The notes beneath the pieces are model-generated. The model was not told where the DNA came from. It made no database searches and saw only the letters and a program-made list of their open reading frames with translations. This document shows, in pieces, positions 44,290 to 47,884 of a DNA stretch of 47,884 bases (positions within the stretch are counted from its first letter, which is position 1; every line of letters starts with the position of its first letter). Source of the DNA: Formivibrio sp. Its GTDB lineage: Bacteria > Pseudomonadota > Gammaproteobacteria > Burkholderiales > Chitinibacteraceae. The DNA lies in NCBI GenBank assembly GCA_031291275.1, contig JARLJJ010000649.1, positions 1 to 47,884 on the forward strand, in the 5' to 3' direction. Made by a program: the position numbers and the translations under genes.

Positions 44290-46437
44290 TTAGTTCAGGG
44301 GTTTGTCGGGCCGGGTCGCGTCGCCGCCGGGCGCGGCTGGGGACGCGATGCCGAACACGGCTTCGTTCATGCTGCTCAGGATGCGTTCGAGTTCCGCTTC
44401 GCCGCCAAAGACGGCGCGGGCGCGCTCGAAGCCACCGTTCATGGACAGCGGCGGCGCGTCGAAGCGCCAGCTCTCGAACACGGTCAGTTCGGCCGCGTTC
44501 GCCTTGATCTGTTCCTTGACGAGATGCAGCACGCGCAACTGGTCGGAGTTAAATATCTGACCGTTCAGCCACGTCTCGAACGCGCCGCCCAGCGCTTCCG
44601 CGCGGGCCTCATCGACATCCATGAAGGCGTGGCCGGTTTCATCGACCGTGACCCATTCGCGCGTGGTCGGATCGATCTCGTCGTGCACGTCGAGCATCAG
44701 AAGCCGCCGAGCGGGGCCGGCCGGCGGCTTGCCTTCGCGCACGACGACAACGCCGCCTTCGCCCGGCGTTTCGTCATCGCCGTGGCGCAGGGTGACGCCG
44801 GTAAAATCCCACATGGTGAAGCGGTCCTTGCCCGGCGCCAGGCGCGTGCCGCGACCGCGCATCTGCTGATAGAGGATCGAGCTGTGGGTGAAGCGCGCCA
44901 TCACCAGGTTGCGCACGTCCGGACAGTCGAAGCCGGTATCCAGCATATTCACGCTGACCAGGATTTGCGGGAATTCCTCCTTTTTGAAGCGCTTGATCTT
45001 GGCCGGGCCGTCCACGCTGTCGTCCGGTCCCATGCCGGAAACCACGAAATCGGCGTATCGAGTTGTCGGGCTCGGTTTCTTGTCGGCAAACACATCATCG
45101 AACATGCGCGCCAGCGTTTCCGCGTGGCGTTTGGTGACGGCGAAGACGATGGTCTTGCCCCAGTCGGGCGCGCGGCGAATGCCGTTCGGGCCGGTGTAGC
45201 CGTTCTCCAGAACCTCGCGGAATTCCCGCACCATGGCGCGGTTGCGCTCGGGGATGGTGAACTTTCGCTCCAAGGCCGATGGATCGACGATGATCGGATC
45301 ACGGTCGGCGAACAGCCGCTCCAACTCCGCGCGGGTCGGCGGATCGAGGGCGGCCCAATCGATGTCGCTGCGCGCGACCGAGAACCCATCCGTCGCCGCC
45401 GTGCGCGCGGTCATGGCGCGATAAATCTCGTAGGGCACAAGATGCCCGTCCGCGATCGCTTCGGACATGCTGTAGCTGTAGGTCGGGCGGCTGACCTCGA
45501 AGAACCGCAGCGTATCGCGTATCGCGGCGCGGTCTTCGTCGTCCACATCCGGCGCATCCTGCATGACGCAGGGTGTTGCGGTCAGCCCTACCTTGATGCC
45601 GTCAAAATGGTCGAGAGCGCGCCGCCATTGGCCGTAAATGCTGCGGTGGCATTCGTCGATGACGATCAGGTCAAAATAGCCGGACGAGTATTTTTCGTAT
45701 TCATTCACCAGCGTTTGCAACGTGACGATGGTGACGCGCTTTTCGTCCTGGAAGCGGCGGCCGGTGCGCGGGACCCTGTAACAGGGCAGATGCGGTAAAT
45801 GCTCCGCGAACGCATCTTCGGCCTGTATCGCGAGGGTATTGCGATCGACCACGAACAGCGCACGCGTCGTCCAGTTTGCTTCAAATAGACGCTTCAGCAA
45901 TGCCGCCGCCGTGCGGGTCTTGCCCGTGCCGGTCGCCATCTCGACGAGCATCTTGCGCCGCCCGTTGACGATCTCCCGGCATACCGCTTCGATGCACGCG
46001 CTCTGGTGCAGACGGCCACCGCCGCCGGCAATTCGGCTGTCGATCGGAATGTCGAGCGGGTTGCGGCGGATATCGCGAGCGGCTTTCCGGCGGGCGAGAT
46101 CATCCTGGCTGAAAACAGTCTCGATCATGCGGAAATGAGCGTCCTGGCCCTTGTCGCAGAACCAGATTTCTTCCCCGTTCGAGAGGAAGATGAAGGGCAC
46201 ATCGAGCAGGTCGGCATAGCGTCGGCCTTGCGCCTCGCCCGCGCTCAGACTGACGCTCGTGCTCTTGGCTTCGAGCACGGCAAGCGCACGGCCCTGGCGG
46301 TCGAACAGCGCGTAGTCGGCCCGCCCGCCGTCATCGAGCGGATACTCGTAGCGCACGCTGATGCCATCGGTCAGACGCCAGTCGGTGTCTTTCAGAAGCT
46401 GGTCGATCTTGATCCGGGCGAAGGCTTCGTTCGTCAC
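44290..46437 (-). CDS. hsdR: type I restriction enzyme, restriction/translocase subunit (HsdR), second system
   Basis: A 715-residue subunit, shorter than the 1054-residue one of the first locus and of the compact EcoEI-like kind. The nuclease site is RADYALFDRQGRALAVLEAK (D, E-x-K) at the N-terminus. The motor has Walker A EMATGTGKTRTA, Walker B DLIVIDECHRSIYG, GLTATPC, and QMRGRGTRLAPGK. The ATG overlaps the antitoxin stop (46434-46437). All three RM subunits are intact. Confidence 0.93.
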   Translation of the reverse strand: MTNEAFARIKIDQLLKDTDWRLTDGISVRYEYPLDDGGRADYALFDRQGRALAVLEAKSTSVSLSAGEAQGRRYADLLDVPFIFLSNGEEIWFCDKGQDAHFRMIETVFSQDDLARRKAARDIRRNPLDIPIDSRIAGGGGRLHQSACIEAVCREIVNGRRKMLVEMATGTGKTRTAAALLKRLFEANWTTRALFVVDRNTLAIQAEDAFAEHLPHLPCYRVPRTGRRFQDEKRVTIVTLQTLVNEYEKYSSGYFDLIVIDECHRSIYGQWRRALDHFDGIKVGLTATPCVMQDAPDVDDEDRAAIRDTLRFFEVSRPTYSYSMSEAIADGHLVPYEIYRAMTARTAATDGFSVARSDIDWAALDPPTRAELERLFADRDPIIVDPSALERKFTIPERNRAMVREFREVLENGYTGPNGIRRAPDWGKTIVFAVTKRHAETLARMFDDVFADKKPSPTTRYADFVVSGMGPDDSVDGPAKIKRFKKEEFPQILVSVNMLDTGFDCPDVRNLVMARFTHSSILYQQMRGRGTRLAPGKDRFTMWDFTGVTLRHGDDETPGEGGVVVVREGKPPAGPARRLLMLDVHDEIDPTTREWVTVDETGHAFMDVDEARAEALGGAFETWLNGQIFNSDQLRVLHLVKEQIKANAAELTVFESWRFDAPPLSMNGGFERARAVFGGEAELERILSSMNEAVFGIASPAAPGGDATRPDKPLN

Positions 46438-46634
46438 TTTCTTGCAGCCTCCACATCCCGTTCAGCGGTCTTTGCTTTGGTGGCCTGACCAACCGTCAGA
46501 CGCTCGTATTCTTCCACCGCCACCACCACGACGACGCCGCGCCCATGCTTTTCGATCAGCACAGGGCCTGCACGCGCGGTGTCGATCATCAGCCCAAAGG
46601 CGTTCTTCGCCTCGCGCGCCGACATGGTTTTCAT
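46434..46634 (-). CDS. Phd/YefM-type antitoxin-like protein heading the RM operon
   Basis: A 66-residue protein: MKTMSAREAKNAFGLMIDTA, then GPVLIEKHGRGVVVVVAVEEYE. This is the Phd/YefM antitoxin fold (S-A-R-E-A-K-x-x-x-x, P-V-x-I-x-K-x-G). No Doc, YoeB or other toxin gene follows; hsdR begins in its stop codon. Phd-type proteins bind DNA at their own promoter, so it probably autoregulates the RM operon. An upstream in-frame extension is unlikely. Confidence 0.8.
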   Translation of the reverse strand: MKTMSAREAKNAFGLMIDTARAGPVLIEKHGRGVVVVVAVEEYERLTVGQATKAKTAERDVEAARK

Positions 46635-47048
46635 GGCCGATTCCCGTGGCGATCCATGCGGCCATTTAGGGCAAAATAGCTCTTTTTGGCAATGGCGCGT
46701 TTGCGGCTTTGATTCGGGGGCATTGGCATGTTCTGAGTTCGAGATCAGTCCCGGAGATGAGGGCGAATAGGAGGGCAAGATAAAGCGAGTTGCCTCGCCG
46801 CCGGAACTTCGTTCCTAAGTGTTTGTCTGCACATTGTTTTTTGACGTCTGTCCGTCATTTGGGCAAGGTACGCTGGCGTCGGTGAAGTCGATTTCCATAA
46901 TGTTTTCAATGGAATTTTGGGCGGCGCCCGCAATGTGTGGCGTGCGCCGTTCCGCCGCTTTTACTCTACAGCAAGTATTTCTACGCCACAGCCCTACGCC
47001 GTCATTTTCGACCTTGTGTCGGCCGTTTGATCTTCCAATCGTCGCATC
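46635..47048. other. divergent intergenic region between the RM operon and the relaxase
   Basis: It should carry the promoter of the antitoxin-RM operon (minus) and of the relaxase (plus). A small hairpin GGAAC-TTC-GTTCC lies at 46803-46815. Reverse-strand frames across this region and the relaxase are shadows. A transfer origin could be here but I cannot define one. Confidence 0.35.
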
Positions 47049-47884
47049 ATGGCGAACGACGAAGACCATTTCCGAATCCGTCCCGGCCGGGTCCGCGACC
47101 GTGCTGGCGGGCGCGCAACGCGCGCCGTCCGGCCGCGCCCGAAGACGTTCCTGGCCGAGGTGCATCAGGCTATCCGGCGCGCCGGCGGCGACCCTAATCG
47201 GCTGGGCTCGGCCGGAAAGGGAAGCGGCCGGTTCAACGCGCGAGGCCGTGGCGCTGCGGTCGCCGCCGGGCTGAAGGGGCGGAGTGCCTGGAGCCGAGAC
47301 GCCAGCGGCGTGCGGACCCGCGCCCGCCGGGTGACGGTGAAGGCGCGGATCGTGAAGCTCAACCCGCAGCGCGGCGCGGCGCGCGGACGGTCGTTCGTCA
47401 GCGCGAAGGCGGTGGACGCCCACCTGCGCTATTTGGAGCGCGATGGCGTCAACCGCGACGGCGAAAAGGGACAGCTCTATTCGGCCGAGCGCGACGCCGT
47501 GGACGGCAGCACCTTCCTCGACCGGGGCCGCGACGACCGCCACCAGTTCCGCTTCATCGTCTCCGCCGAGGACGGCGTAGAGTTGGCCGACTTGCGAGAG
47601 ACCACCCGCGACCTGATGAAGACGATGGAGGCTGACCTCGGCACAAGGCTCGACTGGATCGCGGTCGATCACCATAACACCGGCCACCCGCACACCCACA
47701 TCCTGCTGCGCGGCGTCACCGACGACGGGAAGATACTCAACATCGCCGGCGACTACATCGCCCACGGCATCCGCGAACGGGCCAGCGAGATCGTCACGCT
47801 GGAGCTGGGCCGGCAGACCGAGCAGGAGGTCAGCCGCCAGCTTGAGCGCGAGGTGGACGCCGAGCGCTTCACCCGCCTGGACCG
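47049..47884 (+). CDS. conjugative relaxase, VirD2/TraI type (5' part)
   Basis: An open frame of 278 codons that runs off the window. It begins MANDEDHFRIRPGRVRDRAG with a long Arg/Ala/Gly-rich basic leader (about residues 1-115). A relaxase domain follows: SFVSAKAVDAHLRYLERDG, FRFIVSAEDGVEL and the three-His motif DHHNTGHPHTHILLRG that binds the metal. This layout is that of the VirD2-like nuclease (DUF3363) relaxases of alphaproteobacterial ICEs and plasmids. It would nick oriT and pilot the strand into the recipient. The ATG at 47049 is the first in frame; codon usage is strongly GC-rich. Confidence 0.88.
   Translation, partial: MANDEDHFRIRPGRVRDRAGGRATRAVRPRPKTFLAEVHQAIRRAGGDPNRLGSAGKGSGRFNARGRGAAVAAGLKGRSAWSRDASGVRTRARRVTVKARIVKLNPQRGAARGRSFVSAKAVDAHLRYLERDGVNRDGEKGQLYSAERDAVDGSTFLDRGRDDRHQFRFIVSAEDGVELADLRETTRDLMKTMEADLGTRLDWIAVDHHNTGHPHTHILLRGVTDDGKILNIAGDYIAHGIRERASEIVTLELGRQTEQEVSRQLEREVDAERFTRLD

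Noticed and set aside
44284-45798. A 504-codon plus-strand frame opposite hsdR of the second system
   Set aside because: The minus strand carries helicase motifs Walker A, DECH and GRGTRL; the plus frame has none and mirrors codon bias.
46815-47765. Long minus-strand open frame opposite the relaxase
   Set aside because: It is a shadow of the GC-rich relaxase frame, shows no family motif, and the plus strand has a clear HUH relaxase motif across the same bases.

Overview
The window looks like a mosaic accessory region of an alphaproteobacterial chromosome or large replicon. The taxon is tentative. It rests on protein style, the DUF932 gene, the VirD2/TraI-type relaxase with its long basic leader, and the mixture of GC-rich genes with AT-rich inserts. 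No rRNA or tRNA gene was recognised, so the species cannot be fixed.

Layout. (1) 1-5600: after the last 25 codons of a SnoaL-like ester cyclase comes an integrated element with a frameshifted P4-type integrase, a coupled unknown gene, a decayed IS5-like transposase, an AlpA-like HTH protein and a RepA/AAA_25-type ATPase. (2) 6145-14611: a complete type I restriction-modification locus, hsdM-fic-hsdS-(rhuM remnant)-mntA-(truncated hepT)-membrane protein-hsdR, joined mostly by 4-nt stop/start overlaps. (3) 15154-18901: an AT-rich patch with an aspartic-protease lipoprotein and an HUH replication initiator of the inovirus Gp2/YagK type, then a DUF932 plus zinc-ribbon gene pair. (4) 19304-30089: a catabolic cluster with UbiX and UbiD, a three-subunit molybdenum hydroxylase (L, S, M), an alpha/beta hydrolase, a TIGR02444 protein, a substrate-binding protein without signal peptide, an LctP-type permease and a GntR/FCD regulator. 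The same palindrome, TTGTATGACAA, stands before three transcription units of this cluster, which suggests one regulon. (5) 30516-31331: a broken YdeP-type molybdopterin oxidoreductase and a long perfect palindrome. (6) 31332-46634: a defence island. It holds a prokaryotic viperin with a HicA-like partner, divergent from an 893-residue ankyrin protein. Next comes a three-gene module (GHKL ATPase with a nuclease-like C-terminus, HEPN protein, PD-(D/E)xK-like protein). It ends with a second type I RM operon headed by an orphan Phd-type antitoxin and ended by an unknown helical protein. (7) From 47049: the start of a conjugative relaxase that runs off the window.

How it fits together. The mobility genes explain how cargo could have arrived. 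Two type I RM systems, toxin-antitoxin debris, Fic, viperin, HEPN and GHKL/nuclease proteins make regions 2 and 6 look like anti-phage cargo. Region 4 is metabolic: UbiX would supply prenylated FMN to UbiD for decarboxylation of an aromatic or heteroaromatic acid, with the molybdenum hydroxylase acting before or after. The substrate cannot be read from the sequence. The most promising undescribed systems are the viperin/HicA-like/ankyrin locus and the GHKL-HEPN-nuclease trio.
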